5,844 bases of DNA from Bacillota bacterium (GTDB lineage Bacteria > Bacillota > Sulfobacillia > Sulfobacillales > Sulfobacillaceae), in contig JAMCTO010000098.1 in NCBI GenBank assembly GCA_023381095.1, positions 1-5,844 on the forward strand, given 5' to 3'. Of the stretch, positions 5,082-5,844 are shown in pieces. The notes below the pieces were generated by a model. That model did not search any database. It was not told the DNA's origin and saw only the letters and a list, made by a program, of their open reading frames with translations. Positions within the stretch are counted from its first letter, which is position 1, and the number at the start of each line of letters is the position of its first letter. Position numbers and translations under genes: made by a program.

Positions 5082-5844
5082 ATGGCGGAATCATTGCAAT
5101 TCAGTTCATCAGTATTTGATTACTTGTCGGATGCCGTCATTATCACTGATGCCGATCAACGAATCCTCTACGTCAATCGGGCAGTGGAACATATGACTGG
5201 TTATAGTGCTTCCGAATTGCTGGGGAATAACCCCAGGATGTTCCAAGGGATTGAAACCGATTTTAAGACGCGTCGCAATATCCATGAAACCTTGTCGTCA
5301 GGAAAGCCTTTTTTCGGGGCCATTTTAAACTATCACAAACTGGGGCACGCGTTTTGGAACCAACTATCCATTACTCCTTTACGCTCAAATAACGGAGCCA
5401 TTACCCACTTCATTAGTCTGCAACGCGATATCAGTGAGTCTCATGAGGCGGTTGAGCGCCGGCATCGAGACCAACAACGAATGTCCCTTCTGGCTATGTT
5501 GTATCAAGCTTTAGCCGACACCAGGCAAATCTTCCGGGATCACGAGTCAGAACCGGCCACTACCGTGTTCCAATTATGGTGTGAACACCTTACGGACATT
5601 ATTGATGCGCGGGTAGCTTTTGTCGGCACCATTAATCCAGGGGAACATTGGGTCCAGTTCTTGGCATCAGCCGGAGTCTCACGAGACTATACTGAGCAAC
5701 TTAACATTAGCGATGACCCAAACATTGCCGAGGGCAGGGGGCCTGCCGGGAAATCCCTGAGAACCCTAAGGGCAGTTTTAGGTAATGTCCATGATCCCTC
5801 CTTTTCTCCGTGGCGAGAGAGTGCTACCGGATTTGGGCTCGGAA
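5082..5844 (+). CDS. PAS-GAF signalling protein, 3' end cut by the window
   Basis: The frame opens at ATG 5082, with AAGGAG at 5066-5071 (10 bases upstream), and stays open to the window end, giving 254 residues. Residues about 8-118 are a PAS domain: D-A-V-I-I-T-D near 17-23, VNRAVEHMTGYSASELLG (31-48), NNPRMFQG (49-56), and a closing ISLQRDISE (111-119). NNPRMFQG resembles the LOV core but has Pro where LOV photoreceptors have the flavin-binding Cys, so it is not a LOV domain. A short charged helix (118-135) links to a GAF domain from about 138, with the EGRGPAGKSLRT motif (217-228) and DPSF-SPWRE (238-246) typical of GAF domains in GGDEF/EAL proteins and kinases. No signal peptide or membrane segment is seen, so it is cytoplasmic. 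The output domain lies beyond the window; a cyclic-di-GMP enzyme or histidine kinase is likely. Confidence 0.9.
   Translation, partial: MAESLQFSSSVFDYLSDAVIITDADQRILYVNRAVEHMTGYSASELLGNNPRMFQGIETDFKTRRNIHETLSSGKPFFGAILNYHKLGHAFWNQLSITPLRSNNGAITHFISLQRDISESHEAVERRHRDQQRMSLLAMLYQALADTRQIFRDHESEPATTVFQLWCEHLTDIIDARVAFVGTINPGEHWVQFLASAGVSRDYTEQLNISDDPNIAEGRGPAGKSLRTLRAVLGNVHDPSFSPWRESATGFGLG

Noticed and set aside
4799..5119. Plus-strand open frame overlapping the acetyltransferase and the PAS-GAF start
   Set aside because: It is antisense to the GNAT motifs and overlaps the PAS-GAF gene in another frame; no recognisable domain.

Overview
The window looks like part of a bacterial chromosome with roughly even base composition, strong AGGAGG-type ribosome binding sites, GTG/TTG starts and tight ATGA gene overlaps. 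These traits and the gene content (a CO-dehydrogenase-like molybdenum hydroxylase, a UspA-type protein and a PAS-GAF signalling protein) suggest a Gram-positive, possibly Sulfobacillus-like acidophilic Firmicute. That placement is an impression from sequence style, not a database result.

Layout. Positions 1-157 hold the right end of an IS200/IS605-family element (TnpB/omega-RNA type), ending in a GC-rich hairpin and a TCAA cleavage-type sequence. It abuts a minus-strand operon, read right to left as coxL-like (3811-1538), coxM-like (1541-651) and coxS-like (654-154). The genes are joined by two 4-base ATGA overlaps and encode the molybdopterin, FAD and 2x[2Fe-2S] subunits of one xanthine-oxidase-family enzyme. 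The large subunit carries PYRGAGR where true CO dehydrogenases carry AYxCSFR. It is therefore a form II (CoxL-like) enzyme without the Cys ligand of the Mo-Cu site, and its substrate is unknown. The coxS stop codon lies inside the IS end.

Upstream of the operon (to its right) lie a terminator-like hairpin (3910-3938), a universal stress protein gene (4436-3963, minus), a 97-base gap with a 15-base pseudo-palindrome, and a small GNAT acetyltransferase gene (4964-4533, minus, TTG start). A 117-base divergent intergenic region then leads to a plus-strand gene from 5082 that runs off the window. Its 254 visible residues form a PAS domain followed by a GAF domain, as in cyclic-di-GMP enzymes and sensor kinases; the output domain is not seen.

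Working together: L, M and S should form an (LMS)2 heterohexamer passing electrons from the Mo site through the iron-sulfur clusters to FAD. No maturation genes (MoxR/CoxD, CoxE, CoxG or a MocA-type cytidylyltransferase) are in view. The stress protein, acetyltransferase and PAS-GAF genes appear to be separate transcription units. No gap of 300 bases without a gene occurs.
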